Shown: positions 44,585-55,440, counted from the first letter of the stretch. The stretch: DNA of 64,000 bases from Coenobita brevimanus (GCA_032717465.1 CM064697.1:8483640-8547639); one strand, 5' to 3'. Numbers and translations: made by a program. The notes: a model not told the origin generated them from the letters alone.

Positions 44585-45160
44585 GGTAGGGGAAGGGACG
44601 GGGGCAGGGGGGTAGGGGAAGGGACGGGAACAGGGGGATAGGGGAAGGGATGGGGGCAGAGAGAGAGGGGGAGGGACGAGGATAGGGGGCTAGGGGAAGA
44701 GACGGGGACAGAGGGATAGGGGGAGGGACGTGGGTAGGGAGATAGGGGAAGGGACGGGGGCAGAGAGATGGGAGAAGGGACGGGGGCGGGGCGATGGGGG
44801 AAGGGGCGAGGACAGGAGGATAGGAGAAGGGACGGGGACAAGGGGATAGTGGACTGGAAGGAGGCAGGGGGATATGGGAAGGGACGGGGGCAGGGGGAGA
44901 GGAGAAGGGATGGGGACAGGGGGAGAGGGGAAGGAACAGGGACAGGGGGAGAGGGGGAGAAACGGGGACAGGAGGAGAGGGGGAGGAACGGGGACAGGGG
45001 GAGAGGGGGAGAAACGGGGGCAGGGGCAGAGGGGATGGGACGGGGGCAAGGGGAGAGGGGAAAGGACGGGGGCAAGGGGAGAGGGAGAGAAACAGAGGCA
45101 GGGGGATACGTAGATGGACGGAGGTAAGAGGATAGGAGAAGGGACGGGGGCAGGGGAACC
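44585..45160 (+). repeat. G-rich minisatellite, unit about 24-30 bp, about 20 copies
   Basis: Units of the type GGGACGGGGGCAGGGGGATA + GGGGAA. The first-half units contain GATAGGGGAAGGGACGGG and the second-half units GAGAGGGGGAGAAACGGGGAC. Almost every unit has four or more G-runs, so the array is a long string of potential G-quadruplexes. The reverse 245-codon frame (44338-45075) reads SPCPRPFPYPPAP-type repeats, and other frames read similar repeats, so it is an array artefact. Confidence 0.93.
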
Positions 45161-45364
45161 AGTGCTAAGGGGGAAAGAAAGGAGTTGTGAGGATGAGGGA
45201 GCTATTTGTATGGGTGAGGGGGACTACTGGTATGGGTGAGCGGGACTATTCGTAAGGGTGAGGGGCTACTTTTAAGGGTGAAGTAAGAAGGTATTTCAGG
45301 AGAAGGGGTATGGAATGGGACAAGGCTTGTATGGCTAAGAAGAACGACTTGGAAGGGATTGTGA

Positions 45365-45367
<3 letters not shown>

Positions 45368-45412
<45 letters not shown>
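45368..45412. repeat. (CT)n microsatellite
   Basis: Perfect tract of about 44 bp. Confidence 0.98.
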
Positions 45413-45413
<1 letters not shown>

Positions 45414-45569
45414 CGCAATGACGTGTAAGTGGGAGTGTCATTTCTTCCTCATATCCTTGCCTGGTTTACAGCATGATTTACCAAGGTTTGCGTCCATAAG
45501 AAAGATTACACGATATTTGCCAAGAGGGTGGAGGAGGGCACGAGAATTAGGTGGATAGTGCGGCACGGG

Positions 45570-45690
45570 CAATAGGGTGGATGATGGGGCAAATGGGTGG
45601 AAGTAGGGCAAGAGGGTGGATGATGGGGCAAATGGGTGGAAGTGGGGCAAGAGGGTGGATGATGGGGCAAATGGGTGGAAGAGGGGCAGA
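45570..45690 (+). repeat. 39 bp minisatellite, three copies
   Basis: GGGTGGATGATGGGGCAAAT + GGGTGGAAGTGGGGCAAGA repeats three times almost perfectly. Because 39 is a multiple of three, a forward frame (45551-45790) reads WMMGQMGGS.ARG three times and a reverse frame HPLAPLPPICPII. Low confidence as a protein: it is isolated and flanked by purine-rich simple DNA. Confidence 0.92.
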
Positions 45691-46083
45691 TGAAGGGAAG
45701 AAGGAGCCAAGAAAGGAGAAATACAGGAAGTGGGAGAAGGATAAAAAAAAAAAAAGTATGACAAGTAGCAAAAAGGCAGGAATGGGATAGAAAAAAAAGA
45801 GAGAGAAGAAGTAAAAGGGAAGAGAGAAAAAAGGAGGAGGAAAGAGGCAGGGAAAGTATAAGGCAGAGAATTGTGTAAGGAGACAGGGAATGATGAAAGA
45901 AAAGGGCGAAAGGTGAGAGGACGTGTCTGGAGGGTGTGGGCAGTGGTGGTGGGGTTAATTGATATGAAAAGGGTATTATTAAGTCGGAATGTTGACGAAA
46001 AAGGCAAAAAATATGATATATGACAACAAGGAGGGGAAATTAAAATGCTCCGACGTTAGCAAAAAAAAAAAAAAAAAAAAAAA
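45691..46083. repeat. Purine-rich tract ending in poly-A
   Basis: A/G-rich DNA with A24 at about 46060-46083. Confidence 0.85.
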
Positions 46084-46133
46084 CTCGGCATGAAAAAACT
46101 TGAAATATAGTAGTTTTTGGTCTGTCAGTCTGC

Positions 46134-46137
<4 letters not shown>

Positions 46138-46180
<43 letters not shown>
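46138..46180. repeat. (CT)n microsatellite
   Basis: Perfect tract of about 43 bp. Confidence 0.98.
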
Positions 46181-46183
<3 letters not shown>

Positions 46184-46439
46184 ATTACCTATGTGAAAGC
46201 TACCGTAATTATGGCGGGGTAATTTTGTAGCACTTATAATTACGTATGTAGGAAGAAGTAACCGTGAAATACATTTGCATAACGACACCTCAACCCCCCC
46301 CAGAAAAAAAAGCAGCACTTACATAAACAAGAAATAATAAATGCATGTACGTGTAAAGTTTTGCCTAAGAAGGGACGGAATTTTTCTAGCTATTTCACCT
46401 TTTAGTTCCTCTTAACTTCCCTCATTGCACCCACTCAAA

Positions 46440-46735
46440 CCTTTCTTAACGAATCTACCTCTCTTATCTAAATCCATCCAGTCACTACACATACTGAGAT
46501 CTTATACAAATCTATCTCTTTTACCTATATCCATTCAGCCATTATACACACTCGAAACTTTTCGTACAAATCTATCTCCTTCATCTAAATCCATCCAGTA
46601 ATTATACACACTCAAAGCATATTATATAAATCTATCTCTTATCTAAATCCATCCACTCATTATACACAACCAAGACTTATTACACAATTCTACCTCTTAT
46701 CTACATTTATCTGTCAATCTAATCCATTTCTCCGC
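46440..46735. repeat. Tandem array, unit about 58-60 bp, five copies
   Basis: AAATCTATCTC (or GAATCTACCTC) recurs at about 46450, 46509, 46569, 46629 and 46686. Each is followed by TTATCTAAATCCATCCA, GTCATTATACACACTC and AAGACTTATTA. Units are head to tail with moderate divergence. Confidence 0.88.
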
Positions 46736-47088
46736 AAGTACGATGGCTGGGAAAACTCAAAAACGACCCTCTGTACCCAGCAGAGACATGAATCATAGAA
46801 GAAAGGAACTAGTAACCCCCTCCTCTGCCACAGAAGGCGCGAGGCAGTTTGCAACTAGGTGGTGTGGTGTGATCGCCACATCCCTATGTCATGACTTTTA
46901 CAGTTACCAAGGGGGTTCATGACATGGGCATCATGAAGACAACTATACATCTTTACATTACCCCTCCAATCCATTCCCTGAGCATTTTTACTTCTACACT
47001 GCGGTAGTCTTCCCTTCTCGAAGCTACATGCCTAAACCACCATGGTACAAGATGATGCCCTACACTTTCCCGCTCGCGCCTTAATTCA
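46736..47088. other. Unique mixed-composition stretch
   Basis: No gene, RNA or repeat recognised. Confidence 0.55.
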
Positions 47089-47150
47089 TTTCTCTGGTGT
47101 TGGCAAGAATGAATATGAATACCACGTCACTGCACTGATGGAGTGAGTGG
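47089..47150 (+). mobile_element. Family A right end
   Basis: TTCTCTGGTGTTGGCAAGAATG followed by AATACCACGTCACTGCACTG, ATGGAG matches the outer right arm (TCTGG..GGCAAGAAT...CGTCA..GTACTGAAGG). Confidence 0.5.
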
Positions 47151-47639
47151 ATATTTTTAGTTTTCATTTTTGGGGGGAGGGAGGGACACTACAAAATGCC
47201 AATTCTGGTCATCTCTTCTTGCTGTGAATTAGGTACACTTGGCTTCCAGGAGCTGAACTATTAAAGTTTGTAAGAAATTAATTCATTTAGATAGGTTATA
47301 CTACCTTCAGGTAATCTCAATAAATATTTCCATAGGCTACTCTCATTATTAGGCACCCAACTGATACCTCATATGTAATTTGTACTACATATATACTATG
47401 AAATTCCTGTCGAGTTAATCCACTTCCTGTATGCTAAAGATGATTTTTACATGAATCCTCGTTGAGTGTTAAGAAAAAGTTCTAAGCAGAAATCAGTGCT
47501 AAAGATTGTAGGGTTTAAGACAATACTTACATAATTCTTATATTAGAAGCTCGTAAAACACTTTATTTTATTTTTATTTTTTTCAGAGATATTCCGTGAC
47601 TCTTCGAATTTACAGAGATAATCCGCAGTTTTTTTTTCG
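47151..47639. other. AT-rich non-coding stretch
   Basis: No gene seen. Confidence 0.6.
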
Positions 47640-47855
47640 CTCACCAAAACTGATTAAATCCATCTAAGAGGTAGCACGAATAAAATTTTACAGGGCATCA
47701 TTGTGACAGGGACAACAACCATAAAACTCACTCTCCCATTTTTTCCCCACCCAAACTTTACACTGATGCCAAACAAGGAGTGCTTTGCCATGGAGTTTAA
47801 GCTGACCTGGATATATTTTTCTGGCGGTAACATGAATAAAAAATAAGGAAGCAGA
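47640..47855 (+). mobile_element. Two family A right arms
   Basis: GATTAAATCCATCTAAGAGG + TAGCACGAATAAAA at about 47651-47685 with GGGCATCATTGTGACAGG after it, and CTGGCGGTAACATGAATAAAA at about 47820-47840. They are successive arms about 165 bp apart. Confidence 0.65.
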
Positions 47856-47960
47856 TAGATATAGATAGGTAGATAGATAGACTGACTGACAGATAGATAG
47901 ATAAACAGACGGACAGATAGATAGACACAGATAAATAAATAAATAAATACATAAACAAAT
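47850..47960. repeat. (GATA)n/(GACA)n/(AAAT)n tract
   Basis: AGATAGATATAGATAGGTAG, GACAGATAGATAGATAAACAG, AATAAATAAATAAATAC. Confidence 0.93.
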
Positions 47961-48084
47961 ACATAAAAGACGCCATGCCACCAGAGAAAGGCGCCTGAAA
48001 AGTTTCCCATCTTTTTTTTTTTTCGATTTTTCTTCATATCAGAAAAGGGGGTGTTTAAAAAAGGAATCTGGCAGTAACACGAAT

Positions 48085-48088
<4 letters not shown>

Positions 48089-48128
<40 letters not shown>

Positions 48129-48271
48129 TAAAGTCATGGCTCCACAGACACGGAACACAAAATCCGTGTTATTTCTCCTAACTTTTTTTTCCTTCCAAAC
48201 CTTTACACGAAGCCCAAGAAGGCAGTGCATATGCGGACAGTCTGTTAAAACTACCATAATTTTACAAAGTG

Positions 48272-48359
<88 letters not shown>

Positions 48360-48365
48360 GAGGCA
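48089..48365. repeat. (GA)n and (GA)n(GACA)n microsatellites
   Basis: GA at 48089-48124, GA at 48272-48330, then ACAGACAGACAG to 48360. The first follows directly after a family A arm (TCTGGCAGTAACACGAATAAAA at about 48067). Confidence 0.97.
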
Positions 48366-48394
48366 GAGAGAGACGGGGACATATGAAAGGTCCA

Positions 48395-49360
48395 TCCAGA
48401 GCTGAGCAAAATCGTCAGGCAGTCACAAGAATAAAATAACACGTCATTGCAACTCAGATTTTTAAAATCTGTTTTTTCATACCCTCCAGATACTACTCCC
48501 CAAAACCTGAAAAATGGAGACTGCTTAATCCTACATCTCTTATTTTTTATTTTATTTTTACATTTCCAGACGATTTTGCTCAGCTTAAGAGATTTTTTTT
48601 TCAGAGTGGAGGGGTTAAATACGAGGTCTTTCCCATGTTGAAATAAATCGTCTGAAGGCGGCGAGAATACACTAATGGGCTATTTTAGTGAGCTGGTTAA
48701 TCCTAGCACACTCAAGTGGGTCCTCAGCTGAATAAGATCGTCTGGCAGTAGGACGTGTAAGAGGTCAAGAATCCCTGTTATTTTCCAAGCACTTTTCTGC
48801 CACCCTCCCAACAGTCTTCCCGAAAAAACTGAGCATTTAATCTTTGGGGGGAAAAAAAAAAGATCGTCTGCCATTAATATGAATGAAATTAAACGTCATG
48901 GCATTTTTTTTCCATATATTTTTTTCCCTCCTGAACAGTTTCCATTTACTCCCCCCCCAAAAAAAATAAGACGAGTGCTTAAAAAAAATAATAATAATAA
49001 TCTGGCGGAGAAGGAAGAAACTCGTGGCATCCTTGTTATTTTCCTCGCGCTTTTCCTTCCCTCCCAAATGCTTACCACCACAAACCAAAAATTATCACGA
49101 GTGTTTAATCCTTTAAAAAATCACTAGGCAGTAAAAAAAAAATGATCGAAATAACCCAACCACTTTCCACGCAGGCCCCGAAAAAAGACAACTGCTTAAT
49201 CCTGAAAAAAAGAAAAAATAATCGATTGGCATAAAAAAAGATATGAAAACTCACGAGACAGTTGTTATTTTTTCTCGCACTTTTCCAAACATTTTTCCTT
49301 CCCTCCCCACCACTTTCCACGCGCGCCCCGAAAAAGGCAAGTGTTTGATCCGGGAGTCAG
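48395..49360. repeat. Diverged tandem array built from family A arms
   Basis: Family A arm fragments occur at about 48400 (GAGCAAAATCGTCAGGCAGTC), 48566 (CCAGACGATTTTGCTCAGC), 48643 (AAATAAATCGTCTGAAGGC), 48730 (GAATAAGATCGTCTGGCAG), 48862, 49001 and 49119. Between them a second motif set repeats about every 110-130 bp: CTTGTTATTTT, CTCGCACTTTTCC, TTCCCTCCC, CCACTTTCCACG, CCCCGAAAAA, GTGTTTAATCC. So the unit is arm plus spacer, amplified head to tail and strongly diverged. No gene. Confidence 0.7.
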
Positions 49361-49479
49361 AGGAATCTCGCCATAAAGTTAAACCGCGGAGAATAAAACC
49401 GCGTAAAAGGAAGGGCTTACGAGGGGGCCATGAGCTCATTGTTTAATATGCGCCCCGCTTAACACCCTCGTATATCAGG

Positions 49480-50020
49480 ACGGGATTAAGCTGTTGCGGG
49501 GAGGGATTAAGCTGTCTGGTGGGATTAAATGTGTTGGCGGATTAAGGGGTTGGGCGGGATTAAGCTGTTAGTAGTATTAAACTGGTCACTGAGCTTCTGA
49601 CGGATTTGGCTGCTGCTGTAGTTATGCTGTTGGGATTAAGCTGTTAAACATATTTTCGAGGATTAAGCTGTTGGGATTAACCTGTTGTAAAGAGACTAGT
49701 GAGGATTGGGCTTCGTGGAGATACTGGTGGATTTAAACTGTTAGATCAAAACGCTGAGAGTTAGAGAGTGCCGGCATTTAAGTTTATAAAAATGGCCGCA
49801 AGAAGGTATTACGCCGAGCATATGATAAACGAATATTATGTTGTTGGGGATTAGTCTAAAAGGGACATACCTGCTTTGCAATAATTAAGCTTTTTCAGAA
49901 TATCTTGTTTTAAACTGTTACGGAAAGACACTGATAAGAGCCTCGAGGAAAATTAGCAAGAGAATGAAGCTTTCGGAATTAACCTGTTTCAGAATTAACC
50001 TATTTCAGAATTAGTCTCTT
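49480..50020 (+). repeat. Irregular GGGATTAAGCTGTT repeat
   Basis: GGGATTAAGCTGTTG at about 49483, GGGATTAAGCTGTCTGG (49503), GGGATTAAATGTGTTGG (49521), CGGGATTAAGCTGTTAG (49556), TGGGATTAAGCTGTTAAAC (49632), GGATTAAGCTGTTGGGATTAACCTGTTG (49658) and, more diverged, GAATTAACCTGTTTCAGAATTAACC (49975). The 14-20 bp motif recurs at irregular spacing, unlike a normal minisatellite. A short frame MAARRYYAEHMINEYYVVGD starts at 49793 next to TTTATAAAAATGGCC, but is too short to call. Confidence 0.75.
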
Positions 50021-50023
50021 CAG

Positions 50024-50359
50024 ATCGAGTACGTCCTTCACATTCTTTTCTTGTCATCGCCAGACGACTTTATACGGTTTATATATACAGTTTCTACATG
50101 ATTTATAACCTTCCTCAACCCCTTTCACTCCGGTACTGAGAGGTTGATGAAGGATTTAACTAACCCCCTACATATGGAAAACTCCCACCTATGCAAAAAA
50201 AAAAAAAAAAAAAAAAAAAATCGTCTAAAAGCAACACGAATAAAAAAATCGTCAGAGTGGTCAACCCTTTCAACACGAGGTGCCTTTCCTGAGCTCAATA
50301 AAATCGCTTGGAATTAACAAAAGTAATATATATGTACGTTACCGCATTCAAGGGTTTAA
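50024..50359. mobile_element. Family A cluster
   Basis: Left arm CATCGCCAGACGACTTTATAC (about 50057), centre CTCAACCCCTTTCACTCCGG (about 50114), right arm AAATCGTCTAAAAGCAACACG + AATAAAAAAATCGTCAGAGTGG, then another GAGGTGCCTTTCCTGAGCTC + AATAAAATCGCTTGG, ending GCATTCAAGGGTTTAA (50359). At least two elements are overlapped or nested. An A26 run sits at 50195-50220. Confidence 0.7.
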
Positions 50360-50416
50360 GTACGAAGTGACGTGAAGAGATCTGTTTGTTAAGAGATTCG
50401 TGCCTATATGCTGACT

Positions 50417-50424
<8 letters not shown>

Positions 50425-50498
<74 letters not shown>
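50425..50498. repeat. (CT)n(CA)n compound microsatellite
   Basis: CT to about 50464, then CA to about 50498. Confidence 0.98.
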
Positions 50499-50502
<4 letters not shown>

Positions 50503-50507
50503 ACCAA

Positions 50508-51189
50508 AGTGCATTTCCCCATTAAAAAATCATCTCCCCTAATAACATCCGTTGTTTTCCCGAAAATAATAATAATAATAAATAAACAAACTGCTTCGTT
50601 TGTATTGTAGAGAAGGCATCTCCTCGTTCAAAACTAACCCCCCCACAACCTTCTTCGTTATCCCTCAAATAATACTAAAATAGTTGCTTACTTATCGTAC
50701 AGTATATCTCAAACCCACCCCTCCAAAAAAAAAAAAATCTATCCGCCACACAACTTAAATCGTCTTCCTCATATATATAATCTCCTGTTTTCCGAAGACA
50801 CTGTATTTCCCCGTTCAAAAATAACCCGTCCCCCCAACTTCCTTTGTTTCCCCTAAGCTACTAATAAAATGATGGACACGTTTTTGCCATTAAGTGTATT
50901 TCTCCTTTTAAAAATCAACACCCCCTCTCCTTCGACTCTTCCCTCGTCCTGCCTCAAATAAAAAGATGGATACGTTTTTATCCTTAGGTGCATTTCTCCT
51001 TCTAAAAATCCCCCTTCCCCCTAACTCTTCCTTCCTCCTGTCTCAAATGCTAATAAAAACTAATAAAAATATTGACACGCCTATATCATTATGTGTATTT
51101 CTACTTCTAAAAATCCCTCCTCCCCCCACACTCTTCCTTCGTCCTGCCTCAACTACTAATAAAAAGATGGCTTGGTTTTTATCGTAGAC
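50508..51189. repeat. Tandem array, unit about 95-105 bp, six to seven copies
   Basis: Best units start at about 50797, 50894, 50988 and 51093. The consensus order is GTGTATTTCTCCTTCTAAAA, ATCCCCCTTCCCCC, ACTCTTCCTTCGTCCTGCCTC, AAATACTAATAAAA, GATGGACACGTTTTTATC. More diverged units precede them from about 50508. Homogeneity increases to the right. The forward frame (50966-51187) reads two units but is interrupted elsewhere, so coding is unlikely. Confidence 0.88.
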
Positions 51190-51354
51190 AGCGTGGCCAC
51201 ATCCCGGCGTAAAGAAAGGTCGTATCGCGGCGGTGAAGTGTCCGACCGCCGCCCTGAGGTGATTATGACTCGGCTCTGCGGCGGGAATGAGATGGAAAAT
51301 TGCCCAACCAAGAGGACCCTAACCAAGCGTTAATTATATCATTTTTGTGACGGC

Positions 51355-52640
51355 GAGAAGAATGGTGGGGGTGGAGGGCGTGAGGCATTGGGGGAGGGGC
51401 GGGGGGAAGCTGAGGGGTGAGAGGGACTTGGGGGAAGGAATGAAAAGATGGGGACATAGGAGGGAGGAGTGTGAGAGAAAAACGGAACAGGATAAGAGAT
51501 GAGGGGGTACTGGGAGGAGGGGTGAAAGGGAGAATCGTGAGATGAAAAGGAAGCATGGGTTGGGGAGACATGGGAGTGGGTTAAGTTGGGGGTGTGTAGG
51601 TGAGTGGGGATGGTGTTCGTGCATGCGGCGTGGATGGGTACGAGGAATGTGAGTGGATGGGTGAAAGAGTGAATGAGTTGGGATTGCGTGAGTGATGAAT
51701 GGGTGTGGTGAGTGGGAGAGGTGCGGGTGGGTGAGTGAAACAACCGTAAATGAGCGGGGTGAGGGGGCCGGAAAGGGTGGATGGTAGGAGTGTGGGAGTG
51801 GAAAAGGGGTGAGTGGGTAGGAAAAAAGTATGTGGGAGACTGTGAGAGGCAAGAGTGAGTGGGAAGAACGAGGGTACGTGGAAGAAGTTATGAGTGAGTG
51901 GAAGAAGACTCGGTAGTGAGTGGGAATGACATGGACGGGCCAGAGAAGTGGTGGGTGATGGTAGAAGTGATTGAGTGTGAGTGGCAGTGGATGAAAGTGA
52001 GGGTGTAACGATGGATCAGTGTGACGGTGATGGTAATGGGTGACTGAGGGGGAAAAGAGGTGGCTTATATCAGGATTATAATGGGTAAAAAATGGGGATG
52101 GTGCTGATGGTATGAATGAGTTGGTGAGTCAGTACTCGTGGGTAAAAGGCAGGGGTAGTGTGGCTGGTTGCGGTGTTGTGGTGTAGGGGTTTGAATGATA
52201 ATGTGGTGTGGTGATGTGTGTGGCAGTATAGTGTGATGGAGTAGAATGTTGATGGTAGTGTGGAAAGAAGCGAGTGGTATTTTAGTGTGGTGCGGTGTGA
52301 TAAGCAGTATGGTGCGGTGTATGGTGTGATGCAGTGAGATGTGGTAGTGAGGAGGTGTGCGAGGTGTGGTAAGTGACTGTAAGGCGATATGGTAGTAATA
52401 TTTGGCATAAAATGTGACCTGGATATGTGAGTGGTAGGGGTTGCGTGGAGGTGGTTATAGAGGTGGTGGCGTGTAGCGATGCATGATGTGGTGGTGGTGA
52501 GTCATAATACATGGTGTGGTGGTGGTGATATGGTGTGGTATGATATGATGTGCTGGTGGTTGTGGAGATGGCAAGGTGAGAGAGCAGAGCATGTATACTA
52601 GGTGAGAAGGGAGCAAGTGAAACAATGGGAACAAGAGAGA
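51355..52640. repeat. G/T/A-skewed degenerate tract, about 1.3 kb
   Basis: First purine-rich (GGGAGGGGCGGGG, GAGAGGGA), then GAGTGGG(A/T) units at 51590-51990 (GTGAGTGGG, GGATGGGTGA), then TGGTGTGG/GTGATG units at 52080-52570. C is nearly absent from the top strand. Reverse frames (Ser/Pro/His/Thr-rich) are artefacts. Confidence 0.85.
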
Positions 52641-52771
52641 AAAAAATCGCTGGATGAGAAACGAGAGACTATAAAGAAGAGACAGGAAAAGAAAAAAAAA
52701 TATAAAGTGAAAATTACGAAAGTGGAAGCTTCAATGTTATGGAGGGGTGACCAATTTTCGCTGGGCATTCT

Positions 52772-52965
<194 letters not shown>

Positions 52966-53009
52966 GGCTGACCTATGACTTAGCAATTACAAGCGACTGA
53001 GTAGAAAAT

Positions 53010-53128
53010 TCTCTCTCTCTCTCTCTCTCTCCACCCCAACCTTTGCTATTACACACAGTCAGGGTTTAATTATACCCTCGTAAAAACCTTCTCCGATCTT
53101 TTCCTACCTCACACTCCCACATGCTCTC

Positions 53129-53180
<52 letters not shown>
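53010..53180. repeat. Two (CT)n microsatellites
   Basis: CT at 53010-53031 and 53135-53180. Confidence 0.97.
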
Positions 53181-53184
<4 letters not shown>

Positions 53185-53735
53185 CTTCTATGCCTTTCTC
53201 ATTTACATTCCCCTAACAACCTTCACCTCTCATATTCAATCCACAACCATCTGTCTAGCTTATTACCCCTCCTTACCTTTCTCTCTCTTTGAACTCAGAA
53301 AAAATTAAAACAGACCACTACATAAACCATCCTTCCTATAAATTAATTAACCCGTTTTCCTATAAATTATCTCCATGCATTTATTTACAGTCTCCAGTTA
53401 GTGAAGCTCAAAGGCCATGCTACTTACCGAGGTGGCTTGATTCTCAGTGCAAAGCCTGATTGTCACTAACCCTGAATCAAATTTAAGGGAGGTTTTCTTG
53501 GTGGTTTGGGGTGATTCGTGACACCTCTACCTTGGCGAATTACTTTCCATTTTACACCTTAACTCACTTGTATACCATCGTTAAGTTTACAGCAGATTCT
53601 GTAACACTTAAAAATAATACTAACAAAATATTACACATGTTTAGGACTGTACTTACATGCTGATGATCACGTCACAGAGATATCCTTACCTGAATAAAGA
53701 GAAAAAAAGTTAAAAGTTATTCGTTGCAGGGTCTC
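53181..53735. other. Mixed stretch with a possible family B left arm
   Basis: GACACCTCTACCTTGGCGAATTACTTTCC at 53520-53548, followed by ATTTTACACC, resembles the family B left arm (ACACCTCTTCCTTGGCGATTTATTTT). No gene. Confidence 0.5.
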
Positions 53736-53879
53736 TCACCACTCACTCTCTCTCTCTCTCTCTCTCTCTCTCATCCGGCTAAACCACCTTATTGCCGGAT
53801 GCTGCGGCTACCCGAACGCGCATACTGTGGCTTAGAACTCAACATGCGGATCTGGTTTGTTTTGGTTGGTGAAGGGGAG

Positions 53880-54480
53880 TGGAGGAAATGGACTGAGGGG
53901 AGAGATTCTGTTGCAAAAAAAAAAAAAAAAAAAGCGGGGGGGAGAAAAGGGGAGAAGAAGAGGCGGTGAGGGGGTTGTGGGAAAGAAATGGGGTGGTAAA
54001 GGGTGAGGGATTTAGTTGTAAGGATTAAAATGAAGGGAGAGTAGGAAAAAGAGAGGTGAATGGAGATTATGGAAAAGAAATGGAAGAGGTTATGGGAGAG
54101 CAAAGGGTTGGATAAGGGGCATGAAAAGCAGTAAAGGGAAAGGGAGGACAATGGACAGGGGGTGAAAAGCAGTGAAGGGAAAGGGGGGGGGTTGAAAGAG
54201 ACGGAATGGTATATGGAGAAAGACTTAGGGCAAGAAAATAAATGGAGGGGAGGTTGTGGGGACGAAGGAGGGGGTGAAGTAGGGATGGGAACAAAATAAT
54301 GGTCGAAAGGGAGAGATTTGGTTACAAGAACAAAGAAGAAAAGGGGGACTCAAGCTGTACAAAGAGAAAGGGGTGACAAAGGGGTAGTAGGCGACATGGA
54401 GTGGGGAAAAAAGTTAAACTGGAGAAAAAATGAAAGGGGCGAGAAGGTATGGAAGGGAAAGGAAGAAACAGCGAAAGAAC
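53880..54480. repeat. Polypurine block
   Basis: A/G-rich with an A18 run at about 53916 and irregular gggaaag, ggagagg units. GAAAAGCAGTGAAGGGAAAGGG-type duplication lies at about 54121-54187. Confidence 0.85.
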
Positions 54481-54516
54481 TAATGAGGTAAAATGAGTAT
54501 GAGCCTTCCTTGCTGA

Positions 54517-54725
54517 GATGAAGCTTTCCTTTTGAGAAGAAGCCTTCCCTTTTGAGATGAAGCCTTCCCTCTTGAGATGAAGCCTTCCCTCTTGAGATGA
54601 AGCCTTCCCTCTTGAGATGAAGCCTTCCCTCTTGAGATGAAGCCTTCCCTCTTGAGATGAAGCCTTCCCTCTTGAGATGAAGCCTTCCCTCTCGAGATGA
54701 AGCCTTCCCCGTCTTGAGATGAAGC
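54517..54725 (-). repeat. 20 bp minisatellite, about ten copies, very regular
   Basis: AGATGAAGCCTTCCCTCTTG repeats head to tail with few substitutions (flanking units carry TTTTG or CTCG). Since 20 is not a multiple of three, three units give a 20-residue repeat in every frame. All three reverse frames are open across it (205, 133 and 109 codons), reading permutations of FISRGKASSQEGRLHLKREG. Openness in every frame argues for a non-coding array that lacks stop triplets on this strand rather than a protein. Confidence 0.95.
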
Positions 54726-54799
54726 AGCCAATCTCTGGGGAAGGCAACCAAGGGGAAGCGGACACAGTAACTCGTCCCTCACTGCCTCGCCCAGATGAG

Positions 54800-54945
54800 A
54801 AACAATCAAGTGGGGGGCGAGGGAAGGGGGGGCGAGTTGAAGGGGGGTGAGGGATGGGGGGCGAGGGGTAGGGGGGCCGAGGGGAGGGGGGCAAGGAAGG
54901 GGCTCTCATATAATACTCTGCTGGAAGGGGGGGAGGCATTTATAT
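54800..54945. repeat. G-rich tract
   Basis: GGGGGGCGAGGGAAGGGGGGG-like units (GGCGAGG, GGTGAGGG) with long G-runs. Confidence 0.85.
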
Positions 54946-54999
54946 ACTTGTGTGTCTGGAGTAGGGGGACTTGTGGGATTCTTGGGGGAAGGGGGCACT

Positions 55000-55440
55000 C
55001 TTCCCCACTCTTACTCCAGCTCCATTCTGCTCTCACTCAAATTCTTCCTCACTCCTGCTGCAACTTCTCATTCTCACTCTAACTCTGACTCCTTTCCACT
55101 CTCACTCCATTTCTTCCTCACTCTTACTCCAACGTCTCTCATTCTCATCTTACTCCAACCCCTTTCCTCGCTCACTCAAATTCTTCCTCACTCTTACTCC
55201 AACTTCATTTTCTCACTCTCTCTCTCCATCTCACTCTTTATTTCAGCTCCTCCTTACATTTACTACAGCTCCTCCTCACACTTACTTCGACTCTTCTTAC
55301 TCTACCTCTGACTTTTTCTTCTTCCAACTCTTGCTCACTCCTCCTTGAACTCTTTTATTTTGTTTCGTCCTTTACTCTCTCTCTCTTTTCACTCCACTTC
55401 TTCCTGTTCTCACTCTTTCTCCCTTCTGTGTCTGTCTGCC
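55000..55440. repeat. Degenerate CACTCTTACTCCAACTT minisatellite, unit about 18 bp
   Basis: TCACTCTTACTCCAACTTC, CTCACTCAAATTCTTCCTC and variants repeat about twenty times. Forward frames (54847-55311, 54971-55348) are Ser/Leu/Thr/Phe-rich translations of it. A CTGTCTGCCTGCCTG + (ATCT)n tract follows at 55428-55473. Confidence 0.85.

Noticed and set aside
44338..45075. 245-codon Pro/Ser-rich reverse frame resembling a repetitive extracellular protein
   Set aside because: Produced by a G-rich minisatellite. Overlapping frames read the same repeat type, and unit lengths do not hold one phase.
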